From Clostridia bacterium (GTDB lineage Bacteria; Bacillota; Clostridia; UBA1381), in the NCBI GenBank assembly GCA_900756545.1, contig CAAEKO010000030.1, positions 1-20,291 on the forward strand: a DNA stretch of 20,291 bases, in the 5' to 3' direction. How positions within the stretch are numbered: the stretch's first letter is position 1; the number at the start of each line of letters is the position of its first letter. The notes beneath the pieces are model-generated. The model was not told the origin of the DNA, did not search any database, and was given only the letters and a program-made list of their open reading frames with translations. Positions 14,001-20,291 of this stretch are shown one piece after another. Made by a program: the position numbers and the translations under genes.

Positions 14001-14435
14001 GATTTCCTCAATATTGGGTACCACATATTCCCATGCGTCCGGATCAATCCGGAACCGGCGGGGCTCTGACCACGCGCTGTACTTCGTGCCCAGTTTATAA
14101 CGGACTGCCCAATAATAGGCGCCGATTTCAAAAGGCTCCGTGAAATTGTAAAAATTCAGCTCAATGCCTTCTTTGGAATAAGCTACGTCTGTCATTGCCT
14201 CATCCTTGCATACAATCAGCTCGTAACACGAGGCGCCGCTGACAGTGGGCCACGAAAAATCAGGCGGGTTCTGCTGAGAAACATACTTTTGCGGTGGACG
14301 GAAGGGAGATTCCCTTCCGTCCAGGCCATAATTCACAGGCCAAGCAATCCCTTCCTCTTCAGCCATGACGGGCATTACGCCGCACAGAAGAGAAAACATT
14401 GTCAGCATTGCAATTAAGCGATATAATTTTTTCAT
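11061..14435 (-). CDS. secreted DUF4962/heparinase II-like polysaccharide lyase with C-terminal carbohydrate-binding module
   Basis: 1124 aa. Signal peptide (MKKLYRLIAMLTMFSLLCGV to MAEEE); an N-terminal FN3-like DUF4962 sheet (about 40-130: NPPDFSWPTVSG ... GAYYWAVRYKLG ... YSAWSEPRRFRID); alpha-toroid (about 150-470, HPRIWATQDNLQEF; DSHGFTAFGFIGI at about 321). The heparinase II/III beta domain (about 490-760) carries NHAHADQNSFAIQAYGERLA, then IDSGYY and KTYAHNS. A linker sheet region follows, and from about residue 990 a CBM6/35-like domain (FIEAENFAKNVGGAAVYSTR ... GEYEFKLGSLSGSWNVDWIG). The H-x-H-x-D-x-x-x-F and IDSG-x-Y motifs are shared with the next gene. Start overlaps the upstream stop by 4 nt (ATGA), so translation is coupled. 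Substrate cannot be read from the sequence; a uronic-acid polymer is expected. Confidence 0.88.
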   Translation of the reverse strand: MKKLYRLIAMLTMFSLLCGVMPVMAEEEGIAWPVNYGLDGRESPFRPPQKYVSQQNPPDFSWPTVSGASCYELIVCKDEAMTDVAYSKEGIELNFYNFTEPFEIGAYYWAVRYKLGTKYSAWSEPRRFRIDPDAWEYVVPNIEEILKRVPKTHPRIWATQDNLQEFRAFAESEKGKPIIDVCEEKVRIAMQNPLPAEPAPVTATDVVEKSLIHSQMGRDVNRMYDIIQNAAMVYLVRGDKEIGRFGVKAILELASWDTEGPTSYKNQDQLHRSVAMNAAMGLDWFYDLMSEQERSTVLKMVQTRTNTMAYLLDSLNTSPYDSHGFTAFGFIGIIAVATMGEIPEAEDWLRKIIPRYANVLPPWSNEDGGWSQGVGYWQYSSPAWKDLAAVLQQAGIFDLHQKAYAHNEMYFPIYMLPKGSIGVFGDESYVPATNYSVEILSYIANQYRDGYAKWAYEEIAPVNQDIKLLLKPHLDEIEVKKPTSWPRSKQFKDVGQAALHSDLIDPNRVSLYFRSSQFGSFNHAHADQNSFAIQAYGERLAIDSGYYDAYYSEHDLGYTRKTYAHNSITTDGGNGQVNGSMNAKGKFIDFLNHPDFDLISGDAAQAYETLDKAVRHIIYVRPDAFVVIDDLKTNKAGGSVFEWWLNAQEDISLYEEGNGARIVQGKAVLDAKVQYPAKVDGYYSNIFSGPDLIHIPARGNFANSPVQKRVWFETEKMPQTKMVTTLDVHTKNDQAQYIKQQDHGSYMELQFEDGTTVLVNLTDEQVAAGNIEFDGAAVVYNDETIMLASGRRLVKEGKVLAESESTCSVVMGKDELGVSVEDDNTVTIGKGNEYISEITSITDKKGRELSASIGVISDNQADKLILTMDKDDYAFVLNNKPMPGERGQDVIIHFTLDGVSKDLTYESYVDADGNLVMNGTLPIEAGRYKIQKVTKGLNLNNMIEGEIATLSKDIVIAATGGTEYSVTMTTIPVLECKAEVVEDQSAAKASAAAFIEAENFAKNVGGAAVYSTRKFMSGGAGLTTLNNPTDEVTYKIKIDEAGVYDFLMCYVAWLTDIETIKTVSLGDFYGKYVCPITAGWGSEESEWKTMRIGAGIYLEPGEYEFKLGSLSGSWNVDWIGLVKN

Positions 14436-15700
14436 TCTTCTCCCTCCTCTGCCCGGGACGTTTCAGTCGTGCTGATTCCCGTTAAAATCACCGTCTGTGT
14501 AGTACCGTCCCATCCGATCTGATAACCGGCCTGTTCCGCCAGGAACCGAATGGGGAAAAACGTCTTACCGTCAACGATTTGTACCGCGCACTGCATTTTC
14601 TTGGCACTGCCGTTAACTGTTGCCGCAGCGCTCCCAGCCTGGAGGCCGATCGTCAGCCCATCTCCAGAAAGCGTAAACTTATCGTCAGCTGATACAAGCG
14701 CAAGCTTGCAGATTTTAGCCGCAGCTGCTGCCGGAATCATGGTGATTCCATTGTCGATATACGGCTCTGTAGCGAAATAGAAATATTCTCCATCAGCACA
14801 AACATTGACTCTGCCGGGAACTGCATGAGGTACCGGCGCTTCTACGATCGGCGCCTCAATAGGCGTCGGACGGACCCATTCAACATTCATAGTCGGAATG
14901 CTGGGTGCGTCTTGTTCTACCTTCAAGTAATCGAAGTAATATGTACCATCATAAACCTGGGTAGACATGGACAGGGTGTCCACGGACTTTCCGCTAAAGC
15001 TTTCGTAAAAATCCAGATTCCGGCAAATCACAGTACCATTTGCCGTGTCTTTTTCTGTGGCAAGCGTTGTTGCGGTAATTGTTTTCAGCGCATCAGAAAT
15101 CACACGGACCTCCGCTGTCTGCGTTTCTAAATCCGCTACCATCCTGACTGTGTACCATGTATCCGGCTGAAACACACCGACATGGGCAATTGGCCCGGAT
15201 TTGCCAGTTCCCTGCCAGCTGAATACGCCGTCAGCAGACCAAATAACAAACCGTGTGGCGATGGTGCTGCCGCTTTTGAGCTCCATAGTAAAAGAGCAGT
15301 GCCCCGTCGATTTTGGCACAAACTTGAAACGGGTCTCAAAAGCGAATTTTCCTTCTGTTTTTCCAAAGGGCCGGGTGGCAATTACACCGGCATATTGGTT
15401 CTTTGAATCATTTGAAGTGTCTATCAAAGCAAGACAGTTCTTTTTATTCCCATTCGGTCCGTCGATCTTTTCCACAATGACCTGTCCGTTTTCTATACCG
15501 CCCACTGAATAAGCGGCAGGCGCTGCCCCTTCTGTATCGCCTGTAAAATCATCAAAGAATACGTCCCGGTCCGTCTGGATAAATGTGTTCTTGAAAAAGT
15601 TATCCTCATCTTTGACACGAATTGCAACCGCAAGGGCCTCTGCCTGCACAAGCAGCAAGGACAGTGACAACAGCAAAGCTATTATATTTCTTCTATTCAT
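14432..15700 (-). CDS. secreted jelly-roll (LamG-like) protein with copper amine oxidase N-terminal-like domain
   Basis: 422 aa. Signal peptide (MNRRNIIALLLSLSLLLVQA). A concanavalin/LamG-like beta-sandwich at about 45-265 opens VFFDDFTGDTEGAAPAAY, carries KNCLALIDTSNDSKN, and closes YDGTYYFDYLKVEQD. A proline-rich linker (RPTPIEAPIVEAPVPHAVPG) leads to a C-terminal domain (about 298-408) with DGKTFFPIRFLAEQAGYQIG followed by W-D-x-x-x-x-T-V-x-L, the pattern of the Cu_amine_oxidN1 family (PF07833), which in Clostridia acts as a wall or stalk module and has no oxidase activity. Likely binds polysaccharide. Ribosome binding site AGGAGGCGGAG overlaps the upstream stop; the gap is 12 nt. The jelly-roll is related to modules in the 1432-aa lyase. 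Confidence 0.8.
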   Translation of the reverse strand: MNRRNIIALLLSLSLLLVQAEALAVAIRVKDEDNFFKNTFIQTDRDVFFDDFTGDTEGAAPAAYSVGGIENGQVIVEKIDGPNGNKKNCLALIDTSNDSKNQYAGVIATRPFGKTEGKFAFETRFKFVPKSTGHCSFTMELKSGSTIATRFVIWSADGVFSWQGTGKSGPIAHVGVFQPDTWYTVRMVADLETQTAEVRVISDALKTITATTLATEKDTANGTVICRNLDFYESFSGKSVDTLSMSTQVYDGTYYFDYLKVEQDAPSIPTMNVEWVRPTPIEAPIVEAPVPHAVPGRVNVCADGEYFYFATEPYIDNGITMIPAAAAAKICKLALVSADDKFTLSGDGLTIGLQAGSAAATVNGSAKKMQCAVQIVDGKTFFPIRFLAEQAGYQIGWDGTTQTVILTGISTTETSRAEEGEE

Positions 15701-15712
15701 ATTCTCCGCCTC

Positions 15713-18421
15713 CTACTTGATAATATAGATAACCTGCGGGTCGCCCCATTTGTACTGAATCAAAATCCGGGTAGAATTGCTGAGACCGACGTCCTCTGAG
15801 CCTAAAATATCTTTAATGCTCGCCGTGGTTATACGGTTTGCATCCTTTGCCGCGCTGCTGTCATACATTACATACTCAAAGCTGGCGTTGGGGAAATATT
15901 CGATTTTTCCTGCTTCGCTTTCCTCAGTAATTGTATATTTTACGCCATCCTCATATTTTGCCATGACATACCCCAAAGCAAAACGGGTAGTGTTGGCAAA
16001 AGCTGCGCCCTTGTAAAGCAAAAGCTCATTCTCCGCAATGGAATAAATCCTTTCAAACTGGGATATATAACCCAGAAAGTCCGTAGAATAACGGAATACA
16101 TCGCCGCATTTCATCTGTATGATCTCTTCATATTTATGATAATCCGGATCACAAAGAACCGTTTTCTTTTCAGCGCCCTCCATGAAATTGATACGCATCA
16201 CTGGCATATCATCTGCGTCGATCCCTTCTTCAGTGCTGATAAAAATACATATTTTCTTTTCCCCATTAATTGACCCGCCGCCGGCGTCGCCTTGATATGC
16301 AACCACAGGCGCGCTGATTTTCCGCTGTGCGTCATAATAACCTCTTACGCTGTAATTCGTATCGTGTCTGAAATATGCAGGCGTTACAACATCAAAATAT
16401 TTTTCGTCCGTATAATCATAGTTTTCCGCCCCGGTAGGCGCATTCGGCGACGGATACAGGAATACCTTCGCATTTTCCTCCATAATCACCTGCCCGCCAA
16501 AGTTTTTCGTATTCAGCTTATATTTTTGATCCTCCACGGAAACCATGTAAATCGCATTATCGCCCTTTGCCCGGTCATAATTGCCCGGTTCGCCGTCTGC
16601 ATTGTACAATACGGTGTCAATCATATTGATATCACCGTCATTGTTTTGCTTATAACGGATTACCTGCAGGAAACAATTCAAATCATTTTCCGTACCGGAG
16701 AAATTTTTCACAGAGGCTCTGTGCAAATGGGATTTGACGTCGCCGCCATCCTCCTGTGTTTTATGCGCTACATAGGTTGCCCCATCAATTTTCGTCTTTT
16801 CCGCCAAAGGAATCCGTTCAAAATTTCCGTCCTCTGTAAGCACTTTCAAAAGATATTCATGCACATCATCATTTTCATCCGCATTAATTACTTTAATCAG
16901 AAAACCATACTTTATTGTCCCCGGCGTCTTGTCGCCCTGTACATAAACACCGCAGCCGCGCCGGTCAAGGGAGATTCTGATATTTTGTCCAAGCTTAAAA
17001 AGGTCTTTATTTGCCTCATAGTAATCCTCAGCAATGCGGATGGGTCTATCGTTTACCGTCACCTCTGCGTAGTTATCCTGAGAAGCAATTGACTGTACAG
17101 TCCCTGCCACCTTGTCATTGATGAAATACGCGCGGATGAACTTCTGATAGGCGTCATCCAGCGATGTATAAACAGACAGCACACCCTGCTGCTGTATTCC
17201 GCCAAAGGAAATTTCCTCACCGTACTGATTATAGATGACAGTATAGGGATCATTGACCTTCGTATCCAGCTTGATTGTCCGGCCGGGATTCAGGAAATCG
17301 TATACCAAATACTCTCCAGAATTTGTATCGCCCACCACATAGTTTGTATACGCTTCTACAAAAACAACATCCGCTGTCCCGTCGCCGTTGTTGTCCAGAA
17401 GCAGCAGGCTGCCATTCTCATCTCCGATCATATCCATAGAAAATGGCATTGCTGTGCTTACGCCATTATACAGGATCGCCGCCGTTTTATCGTAGCTGTA
17501 TTTTTTGTTCTTTGTTTCCGCTGCGGCGTTGACCACGCCGCCCCCGATACTGTTGATATCCTCAAAGGCAATAGAATATTCTATATTCTTCGCCGTTTTT
17601 TCCATATAAATCAGGGTATATTCATCATCCCGGTCACGATAGTAGGCGTCCACCTGATACCCCAAGCAGGGATGAACATTGATATCCCCCATGCCGATCT
17701 CTATACCGTCAATAGAAAAGTAGAACGGCTGGATATCATTTTCCCCTCTGAGCCTTGTCAGGTCCACGCCATCAACGATTCCTTTCAGATGTCTGGCCTG
17801 AAAAGTATTGAGAAGGAAGTTCTGACCCTTTTCTTTAACATATTGGGGACTGCCATTGTCAAAATTCAACGTAACCATATCGGCTTCTAAGGCATTGAAC
17901 AGCAGCAGCGCCATTGTTTCCTTTGTCAGTGCATCCTGGGAATCAAGCCGTATCTTATCCAGTAAGCGCAGGTTTTGGGCGGTATGAATATATCCCTGCG
18001 GATAGCCGCCTGCCTGCTCAGATTCATAAACGTATCCCAGTGCACGGACAACTGCTGTCATGGCTTCTGCGCCGGACACGGCTTGATTTGGAAGAAACGT
18101 GCCGTCGCCGAACCCCGACATGACCTTCATCTGTGCCAACATATTGATATACGGAGCGTATTGCGCATCTTCCGTTACATCTGTAAACAACTGGCGGGAC
18201 TGTCCTCCGCCGTACCCTGCCACAGCGCATATCACCTTCGCAAATTCAGCTCGGGTTACTTCCTCGCTGAATTGCATTTCGTCATAATCTACTACGCCCA
18301 ACGCACGCAGTACATTGGCAGCAGTGACTGCCTGGCTGTTTACTGTCTGTTCCTCTTCCGCCATGGCTGGCAGGGGCATTAGGAGAATAGCCGCAATCAA
18401 TAAACTGAATATTCTTTTCAT
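15713..18421 (-). CDS. SLH-domain surface protein with a large C-terminal region of unknown function
   Basis: 902 aa from ATG 18421, which overlaps the upstream stop by 4 nt (ATGA); an in-frame ATG 11 codons further upstream lies inside the preceding gene and is not needed. Signal peptide (MKRIFSLLIAAILLMPLPAM). Three N-terminal SLH repeats, about 30-75 (F-S-E-E-V-T-R-A-E-F), 78-130 (FTDVTEDAQYAPYINMLAQM, GFGDGTFLPNQAVSGAEA) and 135-185, which bind pyruvylated secondary wall polymer. The rest (about 190-902) is a beta-rich, Asp/Asn-rich region with a calcium-loop-like DNNGDGTAD (343-351) and segments such as VAGTVQSIASQDNYAEVTVN; I recognise no catalytic motif. Probably a long wall-bound scaffold or stalk. 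Confidence 0.85.
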   Translation of the reverse strand: MKRIFSLLIAAILLMPLPAMAEEEQTVNSQAVTAANVLRALGVVDYDEMQFSEEVTRAEFAKVICAVAGYGGGQSRQLFTDVTEDAQYAPYINMLAQMKVMSGFGDGTFLPNQAVSGAEAMTAVVRALGYVYESEQAGGYPQGYIHTAQNLRLLDKIRLDSQDALTKETMALLLFNALEADMVTLNFDNGSPQYVKEKGQNFLLNTFQARHLKGIVDGVDLTRLRGENDIQPFYFSIDGIEIGMGDINVHPCLGYQVDAYYRDRDDEYTLIYMEKTAKNIEYSIAFEDINSIGGGVVNAAAETKNKKYSYDKTAAILYNGVSTAMPFSMDMIGDENGSLLLLDNNGDGTADVVFVEAYTNYVVGDTNSGEYLVYDFLNPGRTIKLDTKVNDPYTVIYNQYGEEISFGGIQQQGVLSVYTSLDDAYQKFIRAYFINDKVAGTVQSIASQDNYAEVTVNDRPIRIAEDYYEANKDLFKLGQNIRISLDRRGCGVYVQGDKTPGTIKYGFLIKVINADENDDVHEYLLKVLTEDGNFERIPLAEKTKIDGATYVAHKTQEDGGDVKSHLHRASVKNFSGTENDLNCFLQVIRYKQNNDGDINMIDTVLYNADGEPGNYDRAKGDNAIYMVSVEDQKYKLNTKNFGGQVIMEENAKVFLYPSPNAPTGAENYDYTDEKYFDVVTPAYFRHDTNYSVRGYYDAQRKISAPVVAYQGDAGGGSINGEKKICIFISTEEGIDADDMPVMRINFMEGAEKKTVLCDPDYHKYEEIIQMKCGDVFRYSTDFLGYISQFERIYSIAENELLLYKGAAFANTTRFALGYVMAKYEDGVKYTITEESEAGKIEYFPNASFEYVMYDSSAAKDANRITTASIKDILGSEDVGLSNSTRILIQYKWGDPQVIYIIK

Positions 18422-20187
18422 TGAACATCCCCCTTTAATTCCAGCAATCCGCATATGATCTTAGCCGCCTGGGCACGGGTGCATATGCCGTCCGGCTGGA
18501 ACTGGTTATCGCCCATGCCGGAAACAATCTGTTTATTTTTCAACGCCATTACCGCCGGACGGGCATATTCGGAAATTTTCTCCTGATCAGCAAAATCTAT
18601 GTTCTGCTCCCCGCCGAAATCAATTTCCATCATAGTACCTGCCCGGTATGCAATAGCACACATTTCCTGCCGGGTGATCTCACTGCCGATGCCGAATGTT
18701 CCATCGTCCTTTCCCAGAATCAATCCCGCATTTTTTGCGGCGGTCAGCATGTCATAATACCAAGCATCACTCTGCGCATCCCGGAATCCATTGCTGCCAG
18801 ACTGTGCATCCAATCCGCAGGCCCGCGCAATCATAACTGCGAATTCCTCCCGTGTTATACTGCGCCCCGGTGTAAAGGTACGATCGCCCGTGCCGGACAA
18901 AACACCCATCCGGGCAAGCTTTTCTATGCTTTCAGCCGCCCAGGGTACCCCGGAAAGGTCATCAAATTTCGTTTCCGATGTTACCGGATTTTGCGGCTCC
19001 CGCTTTTCAATGTTGTTATCAATCGTGACAGGCGGTACGGGATATCCGCTGCTGCCGTTGTTATCGCCTCCGCCAGCAGGACGGGAGCCTGTGCTGCTAT
19101 TCCCCTGCTGTTTGCCTACTTCGTCGTCAAAGGCCTTTTTAAACGACAGGTAATCAGCAAAGTTCCCTTTTTTCCCGAGCTCTACCGCTACTTCAGTCTT
19201 TTTCGTTGTAGACAGCTGATTATAGGCAGTCAGGTTAAGTCCGATTTCGTTAGAATAATTCTCAATAATATAGGTAATCTGTGATGTGTTCTGGAAATAA
19301 TTCAGAACAGTCAAAAGCACATACTCCGTATAGGCTGTCTGAACGTCCGCCGGAACCGTGAACCCTTTGCCCATAAATTCCTTGGCGAAGCTTTCTTTTT
19401 GCTCCTTGGCGACCATATCCTGATAGGTTTTGACTACCCGTGTGTCCAGCGCAAACAACTCCTGATATGGCGCTATGTCGCTGATCTTTCCTTCATTCAA
19501 GCCTTGTAATAATGCCGCCAAATTCACAGCATTCACAAAATTAACAGGTTCCTGCGCATCAAGTGTTTTTAGCATGGAATACAGAATGTTTGCCAGCTGA
19601 TAATCATCAACCTGGAAGATCAGCTGCTCTGACAAATTAAACATTTTCTCTACATAGCCGTCTTCTTTATTCAGCTCCAGCTTTTCCTGTAGCTTTTGCA
19701 CCTGAACTTTGGTATCCTGTGTCTCATCATACAACGCAATCAATTCTGTAACAAAAGCAACCTTGTTTTGTTTCGTCGCGTAATAGATTTCCTTCACATA
19801 AGGCGTCTGTTGTGTATAGGGCGTGGCGACACGGATCTCGTAGTCTCCTGCTTCGCAGCCATGCATGTTGATGCAAACTGTGAACGTCCCGTCAGCTTTA
19901 ACATAGTCCTGCTGATAATCTACAAACACGTCCATAATTTTTTCCTGTGTAAAGTCAGTCAAGTCGGCCAAAGTCCGGCCTTCCCGAATCAGCGCCACAG
20001 CCACATCATCATAAATCGCAGTTCCGTCAGTCAGCGTTCCATGAATGGTCATAACCTCGCTGGCCTCGTCATAGGTCCAGCCGATGTTGGGTTCCTGCCC
20101 GCCGCCGGCTTCCTCCCCAAAGGCAGCCGCGGTTCCCATAGTCAGAATCAACGCCGCCAGCGCCAAATACAATTTAAAATGTTTCAT
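18418..20187 (-). CDS. SLH-domain surface protein (three C-terminal SLH repeats)
   Basis: 589 aa. Signal peptide (MKHFKLYLALAALILTMGTA). The N-terminal part (about 33-137) looks like an Ig-type beta-sandwich (VMTIHGTLTDGTAIYDDVAV ... CEAGDYEIRVATPYT), followed by a helical, Gln/Glu/Leu-rich region (about 140-355), a Gly/Ser/Pro linker (QGNSSTGSRPAGGGDNNGSS) and three SLH repeats at 407-459, 468-518 and 531-584 (for example GTGDRTFTPGRSITREEFAV, GKDDGTFGIGSEITRQEM, GMGDNQFQPDGICTRAQAAK). The SLH trio anchors it to the cell wall and presents the N-terminal part outward. First visible gene of the operon; ATG 20187 with GGGGG upstream is a weak-looking start region. The operon could begin further upstream, outside the window. 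Confidence 0.88.
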   Translation of the reverse strand: MKHFKLYLALAALILTMGTAAAFGEEAGGGQEPNIGWTYDEASEVMTIHGTLTDGTAIYDDVAVALIREGRTLADLTDFTQEKIMDVFVDYQQDYVKADGTFTVCINMHGCEAGDYEIRVATPYTQQTPYVKEIYYATKQNKVAFVTELIALYDETQDTKVQVQKLQEKLELNKEDGYVEKMFNLSEQLIFQVDDYQLANILYSMLKTLDAQEPVNFVNAVNLAALLQGLNEGKISDIAPYQELFALDTRVVKTYQDMVAKEQKESFAKEFMGKGFTVPADVQTAYTEYVLLTVLNYFQNTSQITYIIENYSNEIGLNLTAYNQLSTTKKTEVAVELGKKGNFADYLSFKKAFDDEVGKQQGNSSTGSRPAGGGDNNGSSGYPVPPVTIDNNIEKREPQNPVTSETKFDDLSGVPWAAESIEKLARMGVLSGTGDRTFTPGRSITREEFAVMIARACGLDAQSGSNGFRDAQSDAWYYDMLTAAKNAGLILGKDDGTFGIGSEITRQEMCAIAYRAGTMMEIDFGGEQNIDFADQEKISEYARPAVMALKNKQIVSGMGDNQFQPDGICTRAQAAKIICGLLELKGDVQ

Positions 20188-20291
20188 ATATTTCTTTTTA
20201 CCCCCATCCTTTATGTTGCCGGGAATCGGGCTTTCCCAAAGGGGAAAGCCCTCTTGAAATGTGTCTAATATGTCTTGGGATTATTTGAACC
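20188..20291 (-). promoter_or_regulatory. leader of the surface-protein operon with a perfect hairpin
   Basis: GGGCTTTCCC (20228-20237), loop AAAG, GGGAAAGCCC (20242-20251) is a perfect 10-bp stem about 40 nt upstream of the start codon. No T-run follows on either strand, so it is not a plain terminator. It could be an mRNA-stabilising or regulatory leader hairpin, or the remains of an upstream intergenic boundary. No confident promoter is visible in the remaining 40 nt. Confidence 0.45.

Noticed and set aside
14432..15700. Copper amine oxidase enzyme
   Set aside because: Only the small N-terminal-like domain common in clostridial wall proteins is present; the large catalytic domain and its topaquinone site are absent.
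6747..20187. Cellulosome-type assembly (dockerin or cohesin domains)
   Set aside because: No paired dockerin calcium-loop repeats or cohesin sequence was seen in any of the five proteins; the single DNNGDGTAD loop is not duplicated.
20228..20251. Rho-independent terminator of an upstream gene
   Set aside because: The stem is perfect, but there is no T-run on either strand.

Overview
The window looks like a chromosomal segment of a low-to-mid GC anaerobic Firmicute (class Clostridia or a close relative). The evidence is strong AGGAGG-type ribosome binding sites, TTGACA/TATAAT promoters with 17-nt spacers, SOS boxes of the Gram-positive CGAAC-N4-GTTCG type, an FMN riboswitch in front of a RibU-type ECF transporter, and secreted proteins with S-layer homology (SLH) domains. 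I cannot name the species.

Layout. (1) At 1-136 the start of an ACT-domain gene runs off the left edge on the minus strand. (2) At about 210-1715 a tandem array of four modules repeats at roughly 390 bp. The first three each hold a sigma-70 promoter, a different perfect inverted-repeat operator around that promoter, and a different small ribbon-helix-helix (RHH) protein of 56-59 aa. The fourth has the same upstream repeat but an unrelated 100-aa protein. (3) At 1735-5395 there is a minus-strand housekeeping stretch: a DUF1275 membrane protein, an SOS-controlled LysM protein resembling the cell-division inhibitor YneA, an AEC-family transporter, a COG2426 small membrane protein, and RibU with its FMN riboswitch. 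(4) At 5425-5991 lie two small divergent genes, both broken: a cysteine-rich protein with an in-frame TAA and an XRE regulator with a 1-nt frameshift. (5) At 6077-6712 is an RpiB-family isomerase of the DhuI type. (6) At 6747-20187 is a 13.4-kb minus-strand operon of five secreted proteins with 4-nt overlaps or very short gaps: two SLH proteins, a jelly-roll plus copper-amine-oxidase-N-like protein, and two very large heparinase II/III-family polysaccharide lyases.

How it fits together. Regions 5 and 6 read as one polysaccharide-use locus. The secreted lyases would cleave a uronic-acid-containing polymer (glycosaminoglycan-like or similar) by beta-elimination, leaving unsaturated uronates. 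These convert to 4-deoxy-L-threo-5-hexosulose uronate, the substrate of DhuI. The SLH proteins probably attach part of the machinery to the cell wall, because neither lyase carries an SLH domain. The polymer specificity is not readable from the sequence.

The most unusual element is the RHH array. Conserved flanks, changing operators and repressors that appear to change together, and a fourth unit with different cargo suggest a family of self-contained autoregulatory cassettes spread or shuffled by recombination between the flanking repeats.
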